A stretch of DNA of 64,000 bases from an uncultured Sulfurovum sp. (GCA_902727895.1 CACVAP010000039.1:1-64000), one strand, 5' to 3'. Shown: positions 18,364-28,582, counted from the stretch's first letter. The notes: a model not told the origin generated them from the letters alone. Numbers and translations are program-made.

Positions 18364-18425
18364 CTTTTAGGGCATTGCCCTAAAAGTATTTAAAAGAGAT
18401 TAATCAATTTCTTCTCAATACTTTT
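18364..18425 (+). promoter_or_regulatory. Two alternative hairpins between acnD and prpF
   Basis: CTTTTAGGGC-ATT-GCCCTAAAAG (18364-18386) is a perfect 10-bp hairpin with a 3-nt loop but no following T-tract. AAAAGTATT in its right flank (18382-18390) can instead pair with AATACTTTT at 18417-18425. The two structures share bases and exclude each other. This could be an RNA-stability element, a partial terminator or an attenuator that lowers prpF expression relative to acnD. Confidence 0.5.
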
Positions 18426-18450
18426 AAAATAAAAATTCAAGGAAAAAAAT

Positions 18451-19629
18451 ATGTCATATACCCCACAAATACAAATACCTGCTACCTACATGCGTGGTGG
18501 AACAAGCAAAGGTGTATTTTTTAATAAAACAGACATACCCGAAGCTATTTTAGCTGACCAAGCAAAGCTTGATAAGTTACTACTACGTGTTATTGGTAGT
18601 CCTGATCCTTACAATAAACAAATTGATGGATTAGGTAATGCTTCTTCAAGTACAAGTAAAACTGTTATGGTGAGTAAAAGTACAAAAGAAGACCATGACG
18701 TTGACTATGAGTTTGGACAAGTGGCTATTGACAGACCTTTTGTAGATTGGAGTGGTAACTGTGGTAACCTTACGGGAGCTGTAGGTTCATTTGCTATAAA
18801 AAGTGGTTTACTTGATGATGATCGATTAATCGAAGATGGAATCATAGAAGTACGTATTTGGCAAGTTAACATTCAAAAAACCATCATTGCTCATGTGCCT
18901 ATGGCAGGTGGTGTGGTTCGTGAAATGGGTGATTTTATTCTTGATGGTGTGGCATTTCCTGCTGCTGAAGTTAAAATAGAATTTGTATCTCCTATTGATC
19001 CTGATGAAACACTTTTCCCTACAGGAAACTTAGTAGATGATTTAGAAGTGCCAGGTGTTGGTACATTTAAAGCAACCATGATTACAGCTGGAATCCCTAC
19101 TATCTTTTTAAATGCAGAAGCTATTGATTATATTGGTACAGAACTTCAAGGTGACATCAACTCTGATGCTAAAGCCTTAGAAATGTTTGAAACCATTCGT
19201 GCTTACGGTGCTATTAAAATGGGTCTTATTACAGATTTGAAAGAAGCTGAAACCAGACAGCATACACCAAAAGTTGCTTTTGTAGCCAACTCAAAAAGCT
19301 ACACTTCTTCAAGTGGTGCTGAAGTAAATGCTGATGATATTGACCTAAATGTAAGAGCTTTATCTATGGGACAACTTCACCATGCGATGATGGGTACAGC
19401 TTCTGTAGCCATTGCCGTAGCAGCATGTATCCCCGGAACACTTGTCAGTGAAGCAGCTGGTGGAAGTGAACGTGAAAGTCTTGTCTTTGGACACCCCTCA
19501 GGTACACTAAGAGTTGGTGCAACTATCAACAAAGAAGGTGATGATTACATCATTGAAAAAGTAGGTATGAGTCGAAGTGCTCGAATTATTATGGAAGGGA
19601 AAGTTCATGTTCCTTCTGATACAGTATAA
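18451..19629 (+). CDS. prpF: 2-Methylaconitate cis-trans isomerase
   Basis: Converts the AcnD product 2-methyl-trans-aconitate to the cis isomer, which aconitase hydrates to 2-methylisocitrate. The 392-aa protein has the PrpF family start YMRGGTSKGVFF (about residue 12). Further signature blocks are IDGLGNASSSTSKTVMVS (about 58), DWSGNCGNLTGAVGSFAI (about 95) and a late GHPSGTLRVGATI (about 350). It is separated from acnD by 107 bp with hairpins but is on the same strand and followed by a strong terminator, so it closes the operon. Confidence 0.93.
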   Translation: MSYTPQIQIPATYMRGGTSKGVFFNKTDIPEAILADQAKLDKLLLRVIGSPDPYNKQIDGLGNASSSTSKTVMVSKSTKEDHDVDYEFGQVAIDRPFVDWSGNCGNLTGAVGSFAIKSGLLDDDRLIEDGIIEVRIWQVNIQKTIIAHVPMAGGVVREMGDFILDGVAFPAAEVKIEFVSPIDPDETLFPTGNLVDDLEVPGVGTFKATMITAGIPTIFLNAEAIDYIGTELQGDINSDAKALEMFETIRAYGAIKMGLITDLKEAETRQHTPKVAFVANSKSYTSSSGAEVNADDIDLNVRALSMGQLHHAMMGTASVAIAVAACIPGTLVSEAAGGSERESLVFGHPSGTLRVGATINKEGDDYIIEKVGMSRSARIIMEGKVHVPSDTV

Positions 19630-19652
19630 GACTTTTAAAGTAATTCTCTTTT

Positions 19653-19677
19653 CATTTCCACATCTAATGTGGAAATG
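19653..19677. terminator. Bidirectional terminator between prpF and the thioredoxin-like gene
   Basis: CATTTCCACAT-CTA-ATGTGGAAATG is a perfect 11-bp hairpin between two convergent genes. It follows the prpF stop by 24 bp and ends one base before the thioredoxin-like stop codon. T/A-rich flanks on each side suit both strands. Confidence 0.7.
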
Positions 19678-19678
19678 T

Positions 19679-20071
19679 CTATTCTTTAACCAATACTCCA
19701 TACTTTTCAAGCAATTCCATAATTTCTTCAGGTAATAAATAACCCTCATGTCGTCCTATCTCTTTTCCCTCTTCATTCCAAAAAACAGAAGTTGGTAATA
19801 CTTGAACATTTGAATTAATACCACCCAATATATCTTTGTCAGTGTTAATATAATAAATTGGTGTTTTAGGATATTTCTCTTTTATCTCTTTCAAATAAGG
19901 AGCCATGTGTTCACACCAAATACATTCTGTTTTCCCAAATTGAACCATTAAAGGTTTACCCTTAGGAATGTCAACAACATTTACTTTTGGAATATCTCCA
20001 AAGTCGTAAGCGAACGCTGATATACTGAGCAATAGAAGAAGTATTAATTTTTTACATCGCATCTGAAACAT
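19679..20071 (-). CDS. Periplasmic thioredoxin-like protein
   Basis: A secreted thiol-disulfide protein of SoxW/thioredoxin type. The 130-aa chain has a signal peptide (KKLILLLLLSISAFA) and one thioredoxin fold with active-site CIWCEHM (about residues 50-56, CxxC) and the cis-proline segment VLPTSVFW (about 91). Its start lies inside the 3' end of the upstream tolC-like gene (20-bp overlap), so translation is coupled. ATG at 20069-20071 is preferred, with AGGA about 11 nt upstream; a second ATG at 20060-20062 has no ribosome site. Confidence 0.82.
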   Translation of the reverse strand: MFQMRCKKLILLLLLSISAFAYDFGDIPKVNVVDIPKGKPLMVQFGKTECIWCEHMAPYLKEIKEKYPKTPIYYINTDKDILGGINSNVQVLPTSVFWNEEGKEIGRHEGYLLPEEIMELLEKYGVLVKE

Positions 20072-21269
20072 TTACATAAAGTCCTAAAAGTTCTAATTGG
20101 GCATCTATTTTATAGATTTCTTGATCAAGTTCACGTATTTGTACTGAATTGGCTACTATTTCTGTATCTAGAGCTGTTTGATCACCTAATACTTCCAAAT
20201 CTTGTGCTGTTACTAACATGCTTTCATAATGTGTTTTATCATCAATAGAAAGGGCAATTTTTTTGTCTATAATTTCTAAACGTTTTTGAGAGAGTTTAAA
20301 GTTATTGGCTAGCGTTTTTTTCTTCTCATTTAACGTTACTTTAGCATTTAAATATTCTATCTTAGAGTTTTGAATGTCATCAAAAGTATTAATGTTTATA
20401 GGTAATGTTACTTTAAGCCCATAATTAAAATATTCTCTATTTAAACTAGAGTTTGGTCCTGCAAAAAGTGGATTTAAATCTTCGTTCGTATAACGACCTG
20501 TTACAGAAACTTCAGGTAAATACTTACTTAGAGTCATAAATTTATTATTTTTTTTCTCTTCTACGCGTAAATTATCTCGTTGAAGTTCTAACTGTTCATC
20601 CATATAACGTGCTTGATCTATCATTCCAAAGTTTGGTAAGCTCAAAGCATAAGGGTCACTGTCACTCAAAAGAGAAAAATCATTTTCTAGTTTAGTAATA
20701 CTTAGCTCTAACTCTAACTTAGAAGTGATGTCTTGATTTCGTTTTAACATTGCTTGGTCATAAAGTGTTCTGTTACTTAAGCCCTCTTCATAACTCTCTT
20801 TTTGTATTACAATGTCTAAATTATCATTTTTAATACTAAGATCTAATTTTGCCAACTGATACTTTGACTGCTTAAGATTAAATAAAATAGTCAATGCCTG
20901 AGAAATAAGTTCTCGTTTTTGTAACTCTATTTCTAAAGCATTGGCTTTACCTAAAGCCTTAGCATATTTAATTGCCGACCAAATTCCACCCATCTTAAAG
21001 ACTGGCTGATCTACCGAAATAATAAATTGCTGTGTATCAATTGTCTCACCAAATTGTGTTGAATAATTTTTAGTGTATTGTAAGGTAACAGGGTTAATCC
21101 ATGAATTTTCCAACTGGCTACTCTGTACAGAGTTCTGCTCATTTTGGTACTTTAATAATTCACTTTTATCAGCAGAAAGAATATTACTCAGTTCACTTTC
21201 TGCTTGTAATGAAGCAAGAAAGAAACTAGATAGAAGAAATAGCTTTTTCAAAACGTTTGAACCCTTCAT
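20052..21269 (-). CDS. TolC-family outer-membrane protein (lone, partner unknown)
   Basis: A 405-aa outer-membrane factor. The signal peptide (LFLLSSFFLASLQA) precedes helical repeats typical of TolC (YAKALGKANALEIELQKRELISQALTILFNL-type helices). A second repeat has LPEVSVTGRY and YGLKVTLPINI beta-strands. No adaptor or inner-membrane pump is adjacent; its neighbours are argD and a thioredoxin, so partner and substrate are unknown. The ATG at 21267-21269 lies inside the argD coding region (44-bp overlap). A TTG 18 bp downstream would give a more ordinary signal peptide and remains an alternative start. Confidence 0.75.
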   Translation of the reverse strand: MKGSNVLKKLFLLSSFFLASLQAESELSNILSADKSELLKYQNEQNSVQSSQLENSWINPVTLQYTKNYSTQFGETIDTQQFIISVDQPVFKMGGIWSAIKYAKALGKANALEIELQKRELISQALTILFNLKQSKYQLAKLDLSIKNDNLDIVIQKESYEEGLSNRTLYDQAMLKRNQDITSKLELELSITKLENDFSLLSDSDPYALSLPNFGMIDQARYMDEQLELQRDNLRVEEKKNNKFMTLSKYLPEVSVTGRYTNEDLNPLFAGPNSSLNREYFNYGLKVTLPININTFDDIQNSKIEYLNAKVTLNEKKKTLANNFKLSQKRLEIIDKKIALSIDDKTHYESMLVTAQDLEVLGDQTALDTEIVANSVQIRELDQEIYKIDAQLELLGLYVNVSDAM

Positions 21270-22410
21270 CTATTTCAGATGTTGTAATGGTTAATGCAGG
21301 TAAAAAACGAACCGTATTTTTTCCAGCTGGAAGCACTATTAATTTGTTTTTCATACAGTTTGAAAGTACTGCTTTCATGGTATCAGCATCTTTAGCACGT
21401 AATCCTCTCATAAGTCCTAACCCTACTTCTTCTGTAAACAAGTTTGGGTATTTAACTGCCATCTCTTTTAGCTTTACTGTAAAGTAAGCCAATGTTTCAG
21501 TAAGTTGTCCTTCTTCATCTAAGTCAGATAAAACTTCAAGTACAGCCAAACCTGCTCTAGTACTCAAATAGTTACCACCAAAAGTCGAACCATGATCACC
21601 TGCAACTAAAACATCTTTATGTTTTGTCATAACAGCCCCAATAGGAACACCACCACCAAGACCTTTTGCCATGGTTACAATGTCTGGATCTATTTCATAC
21701 ATATTTGAAGCCAACATTTTACCAGTACGATAAATCCCTGTTTGAACCTCATCCACTATAAGTAAAATATCTTTTTCTTTAAGATGTTTCTCTAGCTTTT
21801 GAATCTCATCTTTATCGAAAGGTTGAACTCCACCCTCACCTTGCACCAACTCTATCATTACAGCTACAGTTTCATCATCTATATTTTCATAAACAGCTTC
21901 TAGCCCTTTCACATAGGAAAAACCATCTGGGTAAGGAGAAAAATTTGGAGTATGAAAAACTTCTTGTCCTGTTGCTTTTACTGTTGTAATGGTACGTCCA
22001 TGGAATGAATGCTCTAAAGTAATGACTTTATAACGCTTTTTTTCAAAGCGTGTTTCACCATATTTACGTGCAATTTTAATAGCACCTTCATTCGCTTCTG
22101 CTCCTGAATTTGCGAAGAAAATTGCCCCATCATAATTGGATAAAGTACAAATTTTCTCTGCTAGTTTTGCCTGTGGTTCAATAATCTGTAAATTTGAAAT
22201 ATGAATAATCTTTGCTGCTTGTTCTTGTATGGCTTTTACCAAAGTAGGATTGTTGTGTCCTACTGAGTTTACAGCAATACCTGATGCAAAGTCTATATAT
22301 TCTTCACCATTGTCTGTAAAAAGTGTTGAGCCCTCACCTTTTACAAAATTGGTGTAATTTCGGTTGTATGTTTGTAGCCCATACTGTTTATCTAGTTGTT
22401 CTAATGTCAT
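21226..22410 (-). CDS. argD: Acetylornithine aminotransferase
   Basis: PLP-dependent transamination of N-acetylglutamate semialdehyde in arginine synthesis, and often also of succinyl-diaminopimelate in lysine synthesis. The 394-aa class III aminotransferase shows ANSGAEANEGAIKIARKY (PLP phosphate region, about 100), HSFHGRT (about 138), LIVDEVQTGIYRTGK (PLP-binding aspartate, about 217) and the lysine-bearing TMAKGLGGGVPIGA (about 247). GSTFGGNYLS follows. Length and motifs are complete. It is upstream of, and overlaps, the tolC-like gene. Confidence 0.92.
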   Translation of the reverse strand: MTLEQLDKQYGLQTYNRNYTNFVKGEGSTLFTDNGEEYIDFASGIAVNSVGHNNPTLVKAIQEQAAKIIHISNLQIIEPQAKLAEKICTLSNYDGAIFFANSGAEANEGAIKIARKYGETRFEKKRYKVITLEHSFHGRTITTVKATGQEVFHTPNFSPYPDGFSYVKGLEAVYENIDDETVAVMIELVQGEGGVQPFDKDEIQKLEKHLKEKDILLIVDEVQTGIYRTGKMLASNMYEIDPDIVTMAKGLGGGVPIGAVMTKHKDVLVAGDHGSTFGGNYLSTRAGLAVLEVLSDLDEEGQLTETLAYFTVKLKEMAVKYPNLFTEEVGLGLMRGLRAKDADTMKAVLSNCMKNKLIVLPAGKNTVRFLPALTITTSEIDEGFKRFEKAISSI

Positions 22411-22450
22411 TATTTATTATGTCCTAAATTATATACTATGCTATCTTTTG

Positions 22451-22534
22451 CCTTCGACTTCGCTCAGGCAAGGATAACTCGGTGACTGAGCGTAGCCCAA
22501 GTAAATCTAAACTCGCTAGCTAAGCCTGTCGAAG
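22451..22534. repeat. Intergenic inverted-repeat element between argD and the HIT gene
   Basis: Nested arms: outer CTTCGAC (22452-22458) with GTCGAAG (22528-22534), and inner CGCTCAG (22461-22467) with CTGAGCG (22486-22492). The stretch is richer in G+C than its surroundings. Text of the form CTTCGACTTCGCTCAG...CTGAGCG...GTCGAAG resembles small dispersed palindromic elements seen between bacterial genes. It could also act as a terminator or RNA-processing hairpin for the HIT transcript. Only one copy is in this window. Confidence 0.5.
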
Positions 22535-22888
22535 CTACATATTTTTATGTGGTTCGTCTGTCATATGTCCAAAAGGTAGTTTTGCCCCACCCATTATGTG
22601 GAAATGTAAATGATACACTTCTTGTCCACCATCATCTCCATTATTAGTAATAAGTCTATAGCCTGTTTTATCTATCCCTAATAATGTTGTCACTTCCTGA
22701 ACAAAGGTGGTCATTCCAGCCATCATATCAGCACCAACATCCTGAAAACAATCAACATGCTTTTTAGGAATAACTAAAACATGAATCGGAGCTTTTGGAT
22801 GTAAGTCATGAAACGCAATAAAGTCGTCATTCTCCAAAACCTTATTACTAGGTATCTCATTATTTACTATTTTACAAAATATACACAT
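22535..22888 (-). CDS. HIT-family nucleotide hydrolase (HinT-like)
   Basis: A small cytoplasmic purine nucleoside phosphoramidase-type protein. The 117-aa chain opens with CIFCKIVNNEIPSNKV (a CxxC that may bind zinc) and contains the histidine triad HLHFHIMGG (about residues 94-102). KAPIHVLVIPKKH lies in the middle of the fold. Length is normal for HinT. The ATG is preceded by a weak AAGGAT-type site. The cellular substrate is unknown. Confidence 0.92.
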   Translation of the reverse strand: MCIFCKIVNNEIPSNKVLENDDFIAFHDLHPKAPIHVLVIPKKHVDCFQDVGADMMAGMTTFVQEVTTLLGIDKTGYRLITNNGDDGGQEVYHLHFHIMGGAKLPFGHMTDEPHKNM

Positions 22889-23004
22889 CTTTAATCCTTC
22901 ATTATTCTCTGTTATTTATTTTAAAAATTATAACACAATCAATCCCACTATTAGCATAGTTTAGATAAAATCCCACAAAATAAAATAATTGGATAGAGGT
23001 TATT

Positions 23005-23997
23005 TTGGAAACATTAGAAAACCAAATTAGCGATGCAAATTCGCTTGTTGAATTAGAAAAAGTTCGTATTGAACTTTTTGGTAAGAAAGGTGCATTAGCA
23101 AAGGAATTTTCCAAGCTTAAAGATGTACCTGGACCTGAAAAAAAAGCATTTGCTGAGGGTCTGAATAAAAATAAAGCAGCCCTGCAAAGTAGCTTTGACG
23201 AGCGTTACGAAACGCTTAAAAAAGAAGAGATTGAAAAGCTTTTAAAAGCAGAAGCCATTGATGTCTCTCTTTATGGTAACCTTGATGAAAAAGGTGCTTA
23301 CCATCCTGTTATGGCAACCATGGACAAAATTATTGATTATTTTGTAGCACTCAACTTCTCTATAGAAGATGGACCAAAAGTTGAAGATGACTTTCACAAT
23401 TTTGAGGCATTAAACTTGCCAAAAAACCACCCTGCTCGTGATATGCAAGATACATTCTTCTTTAAAGATGGAGCTGTTCTCAGAACACATACTTCACCTG
23501 TACAAATTAGAACCATGTTACAGCAAAAACCACCTATTCGTATGATTGCGCCAGGTGCTGTGTTTAGAAAAGATTATGATATTACCCATACACCGATGTT
23601 TCATCAAGTAGAAGGCTTAGTTGTTGAATCAAAAGGTGAAGTTAACTTTGCCAATTTAAAAGCTATTATGTCTGACTTCTTACACTATATGTTTGGTGAT
23701 GTTGAAGTACGTTTCAGACCCAGTTTCTTTCCGTTTACTGAACCATCATCTGAAGTCGATATTTCTTGTATCTTCTGTGAAGGAGAAGGATGTCGTGTAT
23801 GTTCACACACTGGTTGGCTAGAAGTACTGGGTTGTGGAATAGTTGACTCCAATGTTTTTGATGCTGTAGAATACAAAGATGTAAGTGGTTATGCCTTTGG
23901 TTTAGGGGTTGAAAGATTTGCCATGTTACTACACAAAGTTCCTGATCTTAGAATGCTATTTGAAGGTGACACACGTTTATTGGAGCAATTTAGATGA
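23005..23997 (+). CDS. pheS: Phenylalanyl-tRNA synthetase alpha subunit
   Basis: Catalytic subunit of the (alpha-beta)2 enzyme that charges tRNA-Phe. The 330-aa protein has an N-terminal coiled coil (1-90) and the class II core. Motif 2 region is [26 protein letters not shown] (cited here as [16 protein letters not shown]). [17 protein letters not shown] block follows, and [14 protein letters not shown]-type motif 3 appears as [11 protein letters not shown]. The TTG start is supported by GAGG 7 nt upstream and the usual N-terminal length. The gene overlaps pheT by 4 bp. Confidence 0.95.
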   Translation: METLENQISDANSLVELEKVRIELFGKKGALAKEFSKLKDVPGPEKKAFAEGLNKNKAALQSSFDERYETLKKEEIEKLLKAEAIDVSLYGNLDEKGAYHPVMATMDKIIDYFVALNFSIEDGPKVEDDFHNFEALNLPKNHPARDMQDTFFFKDGAVLRTHTSPVQIRTMLQQKPPIRMIAPGAVFRKDYDITHTPMFHQVEGLVVESKGEVNFANLKAIMSDFLHYMFGDVEVRFRPSFFPFTEPSSEVDISCIFCEGEGCRVCSHTGWLEVLGCGIVDSNVFDAVEYKDVSGYAFGLGVERFAMLLHKVPDLRMLFEGDTRLLEQFR

Positions 23998-26330
23998 TAA
24001 TTACAAGAACTTGGTTAAATAACTTTTTAGATATCTCAGAAGTATCTGACGATACTCTTTACAAAACACTTAATGCAATTGGATTAGAAGTAGATAGTAT
24101 TACAACGCATACTATTCCAGAAAAAATTGTCGTAGGTAAAATACTTTCTTGTGAGAAGCATCCAGATGCTGACAAACTAAATGTTTGTCAAATTGAAACT
24201 AATATTGGTACAGTACGTCAAATAGTTTGTGGAGCAGCCAATGTTGTAAACGCAGAATATGTAGCTGTAGCAACCATTGGTGCCAAACTAAGTGAAGACT
24301 TTGAAATTAAGCATGCAAAACTTCGTGGTGTTGAATCTGAAGGCATGGTTTGTTCTTCTTCTGAACTTGGATTACCAGATATTGGTGATGGAATTATTAT
24401 TTTAGATGAGAGTATTGGTGAGCTTGTTGTAGGTAAAGAGTTAAATGATTACAAAAAACTTTCAGATACAGTTATAGAGATTGAGCTTACTGCTAACCGT
24501 GGTGACTGTCTTTCTGTCAATGGTGTTGCACGAGATCTTTCTGCAGCATTAAATATTCCTTTGAAAAAGTTTGACTATGAAAGTCAAAACCAAGAAAAAA
24601 TTGGTTTAGCAAGAGTTGCTAAACTGACTACTGAAGGTGAAATAAATGCTTCTTTAGAATATGTAATGGCAAGTATGGAGAGCTTACATACTTCTCTACT
24701 TTTCTCTTTACGTTTAGCATTTGTTAATGAGCTTCAATCAGACTCTTTAGCAAATATTTTAAAGTATATTACCCATACGACAGGTGTTATATTAAGAGCT
24801 TACGATGTTGGTCATATTGATTTAAACTCTGATGAGAAACTTCTAATCTCGGCTAAAAATGTTAATGATGTTGTACATATTTCTCTGGACGATAAATTAG
24901 GTGCACATTTAGGTATTCATCAAGAAGAAGAGTTAAAAGCAACAGAAAAGTCAACACAAATACTGTTCCAAGCTTCTTATATGAATCCCAACCTACTTGT
25001 AGATGTTGTGTCAGAACAAAAACTTGATACTGATGAACTTTACTATAACACTTCACGTGGTTCTGAGCCTAACTTATGTTTTGGTATTTCTTACCTAACC
25101 TACTTATTTGAAAACTACAATAACTCAAAACTTTTTGATGGTAGTATTTCTATCTCTCGTGAAGTGGAAGATAAAATCATTACTGTTTCAGCTGAAGAGA
25201 TTTGTCAAATTATAGGTAATGATATTCCTAAAATGGAAATCATTAATATTTTAAAGTCATTAGGGTTTAGTGTTCAAATGACAGCTGAAGAAAACTTTGG
25301 TGTTACCATTCCAGCTTATAGACATGATATTGAGAATATTCAAGATATTACAGAAGAAGTTGTACGTATAATTGGAATTGACAACATTGAAGCTAAAGCT
25401 TTAAAATTTGTTGAAAAAAATCGTACTAACGATAGTATGAAAAAGTATTATGCTAAAAAAGAATTACGTTCACGTGCTGTTGCTGCAGGATTTGATGAAA
25501 GTATGTCTTATGCATTTACCGACAGAGTACTTCTTGAAAAATATAATTTCCCTGTAGTTAATGAAGAACTGGATATTATTAATCCTATTACAGCTGACTT
25601 CAATACCCTTAGAACAACTGTTATTATAAATTTACTGCAAGCTGCTAACCGTAATGTAAACTATTCTAAAAAATCTACAGCACTTTTTGAAGTTGGAACT
25701 ATTTTCAATGAAAACCGTGAAGAAAAAGATATGTTAAGTCTTATCTATACAGGTCAAAAAGAGTCAGAAAATGTTTCAAATGCAGGAAAACCAACTAATA
25801 TTAACTTTGAAAGTTTTGTCAAAAAAGTTTCATCTGTAATTGGAAATTTTGAATTACGAACATCATTACAAATAAACAGTATTATTCATCCTTATCAGTC
25901 TGCTGACATTATCATCAATAATCAAACTTGTGGGTACTTAACAAAAGTACACCCAACAGTATCTGAAGATTTTGATTTAAAAGAGACTTTTGTTGCAGAA
26001 ATAGATTTTTCAGCCTTAGTACCAGAACATATTAATGCTAATCCTATTTCAAAGTTTCAAGGAGTCTATAAAGACTTAAGTTTTGTTATAGATAAAAACA
26101 CACCTTATAGTCAAGTATGTTTAACAACCAGAGCATTACAGCTTCCTTTACTTAAAAAGTTTTATGCTGTTGATGTTTATGAAGATGAATCACTGGGTGA
26201 TGAGAAAAGTTTATCATTACGTCTTTTCATACAATCATTAGATGACACTTTAAAAGATGAACAAATTGATGATACTGTTAGTGCTATTATTAATGAACTC
26301 GAAAGAGTATATGGAGCTAAACTTCGATGA
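23994..26330 (+). CDS. pheT: Phenylalanyl-tRNA synthetase beta subunit
   Basis: Non-catalytic partner of PheS, carrying tRNA-binding and editing domains. The 778-aa chain is full length. In order: [15 protein letters not shown] start, EMAP/tRNA-binding domain (about 40-150, [15 protein letters not shown]), [23 protein letters not shown]3/B4 editing region, B5 (about 395-465) and a class II-like fold. A C-terminal anticodon-binding FDX-ACB domain follows (from about 685, [14 protein letters not shown]). It overlaps pheS (ATGA) and aroA (ATGA), indicating coupled translation. Confidence 0.95.
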   Translation: MIITRTWLNNFLDISEVSDDTLYKTLNAIGLEVDSITTHTIPEKIVVGKILSCEKHPDADKLNVCQIETNIGTVRQIVCGAANVVNAEYVAVATIGAKLSEDFEIKHAKLRGVESEGMVCSSSELGLPDIGDGIIILDESIGELVVGKELNDYKKLSDTVIEIELTANRGDCLSVNGVARDLSAALNIPLKKFDYESQNQEKIGLARVAKLTTEGEINASLEYVMASMESLHTSLLFSLRLAFVNELQSDSLANILKYITHTTGVILRAYDVGHIDLNSDEKLLISAKNVNDVVHISLDDKLGAHLGIHQEEELKATEKSTQILFQASYMNPNLLVDVVSEQKLDTDELYYNTSRGSEPNLCFGISYLTYLFENYNNSKLFDGSISISREVEDKIITVSAEEICQIIGNDIPKMEIINILKSLGFSVQMTAEENFGVTIPAYRHDIENIQDITEEVVRIIGIDNIEAKALKFVEKNRTNDSMKKYYAKKELRSRAVAAGFDESMSYAFTDRVLLEKYNFPVVNEELDIINPITADFNTLRTTVIINLLQAANRNVNYSKKSTALFEVGTIFNENREEKDMLSLIYTGQKESENVSNAGKPTNINFESFVKKVSSVIGNFELRTSLQINSIIHPYQSADIIINNQTCGYLTKVHPTVSEDFDLKETFVAEIDFSALVPEHINANPISKFQGVYKDLSFVIDKNTPYSQVCLTTRALQLPLLKKFYAVDVYEDESLGDEKSLSLRLFIQSLDDTLKDEQIDDTVSAIINELERVYGAKLR

Positions 26331-27616
26331 AATCTATAACCGTTTCAGCAGTAAAAAACACATTTTCTTTGGAATGTTCAGACATTGCACCTGACAAATC
26401 TATCTCTCATAGATGTGCAATGTTTTCTCTTCTCTCTGATAGACCCTCTAAAATTAAAAACTTTCTTTTAGGAGAAGATACCCTAGCTTCACTTTCTATT
26501 GCTGAACAACTTGGAGCTTCTGTAAAAAGAGATGGAGGAAATATTGAAATTACTCCTCCTTCAAAACTTACTGAACCTTCAAATATTTTAGACTGTGGAA
26601 ATGCTGGAACAGGTATGAGACTCTATGCTGGTTTACTTTCAGGCATTGAAGGTTCATTCGTTTTAACAGGTGATAAATATTTACGCTCACGTCCAATGAA
26701 TCGTGTTGCTATTCCATTGCGTAATATTGGTGCAAAAATTGATGGTAGAGAAAATGGAAACCTTGCTCCCCTAGCCATCAGAGGTGGTGATCTAAAATCA
26801 TTTAAATATGCTTCACCTATTGATTCTGCTCAAATAAAATCTGCTCTCATTTTAGCTGCACTTCAAGCAGATGAGACATCTTACTACAAAGAAGAGCTTC
26901 TCTCTCGTGACCACACAGAGAGAATGCTTTCGGGAATGGGTGCTAATGTTTCACTACAAGAGGATGGATGGATAAAAATTAATCCTCTAAAAGAACCATT
27001 AAAACCATTAAATATTACCGTACCAGCAGATCCATCAAGTGGATTCTTTTTTGCTGTGGCTGCTGCTATTATTCCCAATGCCTCAACTGTTATTAAAAAT
27101 GTAACACTAAACCCTACTAGAATAGAAGCTTATAAAATATTAGAAAAAATGGGTGCGAACATTACTTATGTTCAAAAAGAAAATATCTATGAACCAATTG
27201 GTGATATAGAAATTTCTTATAATGGTACACTCTCTCCTGTAACGGTAGAGAATAATATCGCATGGCTTATTGATGAACTCCCTGCCCTATCCATAGCTAT
27301 GTCTATGGCTAATGGGACCAGCTTAGTTAAAAATGCAAAAGAACTAAGAGTTAAAGAAAGTGATAGAATTACTACTGTACTTACAGGATTAAATGCTTGT
27401 GGAATTAAGACAGTAGAACATGAAGATGGTTATGAAGTTATCGGTGGGAAGATATCTTCTGCAACAATTAATAGCCATGGAGACCACCGAATAGCAATGA
27501 GCTTTGCTATTGCTGGATTAGTAAGTGAAATGAAGATAGAAGACACAGAATGTATTGATACTTCATTTCCTAACTTTTTTGATATACTAACTCAAATTAC
27601 ACATATTAAGGATTAA
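26327..27616 (+). CDS. aroA: 3-Phosphoshikimate 1-carboxyvinyltransferase (EPSP synthase)
   Basis: Joins shikimate-3-phosphate and PEP in aromatic amino-acid synthesis. The 429-aa protein has the conserved [15 protein letters not shown] (about 22), [12 protein letters not shown] (about 86), [15 protein letters not shown] (about 121) and late [12 protein letters not shown] (about 341) and [12 protein letters not shown] (about 385) segments. The ACGNAGTA/LGNAGTG type and KESDRI are intact, so the active site looks functional. Its ATG overlaps the pheT stop. Confidence 0.96.
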   Translation: MKSITVSAVKNTFSLECSDIAPDKSISHRCAMFSLLSDRPSKIKNFLLGEDTLASLSIAEQLGASVKRDGGNIEITPPSKLTEPSNILDCGNAGTGMRLYAGLLSGIEGSFVLTGDKYLRSRPMNRVAIPLRNIGAKIDGRENGNLAPLAIRGGDLKSFKYASPIDSAQIKSALILAALQADETSYYKEELLSRDHTERMLSGMGANVSLQEDGWIKINPLKEPLKPLNITVPADPSSGFFFAVAAAIIPNASTVIKNVTLNPTRIEAYKILEKMGANITYVQKENIYEPIGDIEISYNGTLSPVTVENNIAWLIDELPALSIAMSMANGTSLVKNAKELRVKESDRITTVLTGLNACGIKTVEHEDGYEVIGGKISSATINSHGDHRIAMSFAIAGLVSEMKIEDTECIDTSFPNFFDILTQITHIKD

Positions 27617-27620
27617 TATT

Positions 27621-28454
27621 ATGAAAATTGAACTAGCTTCAAGTTATGGCTTCTGTTATGGTGTAAAACGTGCCATTGAAATTGCTGAAGAGCATAAAGA
27701 TTCGTTTACTTATGGTCCACTTATCCATAATACAGATGAAATTAATCGTCTCAAAGATGGTTATAACATTGGCTTAATCGAAAAATTTGAAGAAATTGAA
27801 AATGACAGTACTGTAGTTATTCGTACCCATGGAATACCTAAAGACGAATTAACGCATTTAAAGAAACAAAAAAATAAAATTATTGATGCTACCTGTCCAT
27901 ACGTTACAACTCCTCAAAACATTGTTGAAAAAATGAGTACAGAGGGCTATTCAATCGTTATATTTGGAGATAAAGAACATCCAGAAATCAAAGGGGTTGT
28001 TTCTTATGCAACCAAACAAAATGATGCATTCATTGTTTTAGATCCAAAAGAACTAGCTACCTTACCTCTAAAAAGTAAAGTTGCTGTTGTCTCTCAAACA
28101 ACCAAAAAACCAGAAGATTTTGCCAAAGTTGTTTCAGCTCTCATCAAAACTCATAAAGAAGTACGTGTGTTCAATACCATTTGTAATGCAACTTTTGAAA
28201 ATCAAGATGCAGCTTCAGAACTGGCAAAAAAAGCTGATGTTATGATTGTTATAGGAGGGAAACATTCTTCTAATACAAAGATGCTTCATAGTATTTCACA
28301 ACAAGACTGTCCAGATAGTTATTTAATTGAGAATGAAACTGAATTAGATGCTCATTGGTTCAAGAATAAACAACTTTGTGGTATTTCAGCTGGGGCATCA
28401 ACACCTGACTGGATTGTCCAAAATGTTATCTCAAAAATAGAAAAAATTTCGTAA
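27621..28454 (+). CDS. ispH: 4-Hydroxy-3-methylbut-2-enyl diphosphate reductase
   Basis: Last step of the MEP pathway, producing IPP and DMAPP with a 4Fe-4S cluster. The 277-aa protein is the short bacterial form. The three cluster cysteines are visible in YGFCYGVKRAIE (about 12), DATCPYVTTPQ (about 93) and NTICNATFENQD (about 190). THGIPKDE and QTTKKPEDF are further family segments. It lies 4 bp after aroA, in the order found in other Campylobacterota. Confidence 0.96.
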   Translation: MKIELASSYGFCYGVKRAIEIAEEHKDSFTYGPLIHNTDEINRLKDGYNIGLIEKFEEIENDSTVVIRTHGIPKDELTHLKKQKNKIIDATCPYVTTPQNIVEKMSTEGYSIVIFGDKEHPEIKGVVSYATKQNDAFIVLDPKELATLPLKSKVAVVSQTTKKPEDFAKVVSALIKTHKEVRVFNTICNATFENQDAASELAKKADVMIVIGGKHSSNTKMLHSISQQDCPDSYLIENETELDAHWFKNKQLCGISAGASTPDWIVQNVISKIEKIS

Positions 28455-28473
28455 ATCTTCAATATTTATCCCT

Positions 28474-28508
28474 ATAACACTATTTAAGATAAAATTAAAT
28501 AGTGTTAT
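28474..28508 (+). terminator. Hairpin between ispH and rpsA
   Basis: ATAACACTATTTAA (28474-28487) pairs with TTAAATAGTGTTAT (28495-28508) in a perfect 14-bp stem with a GATAAAA loop. It follows the ispH stop by 20 bp. There is no long T-run after it, so it may be a weak terminator or a 3'-end stabiliser separating the pheST-aroA-ispH unit from rpsA. Confidence 0.55.
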
Positions 28509-28576
28509 CCTTACCAACTTAACTCCTCTAAAACACCTTATTTATTTATTTTCATATTGTATTAAATATAAAAGAG

Positions 28577-28582
28577 TATAAT
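28577..28582 (+). promoter_or_regulatory. Predicted -10 box of rpsA
   Basis: TATAAT in a GAGTATAATAGCG context, 36 bp before the rpsA ATG and after the hairpin that follows ispH. A separate promoter would fit the need for high ribosomal-protein expression. Confidence 0.6.
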
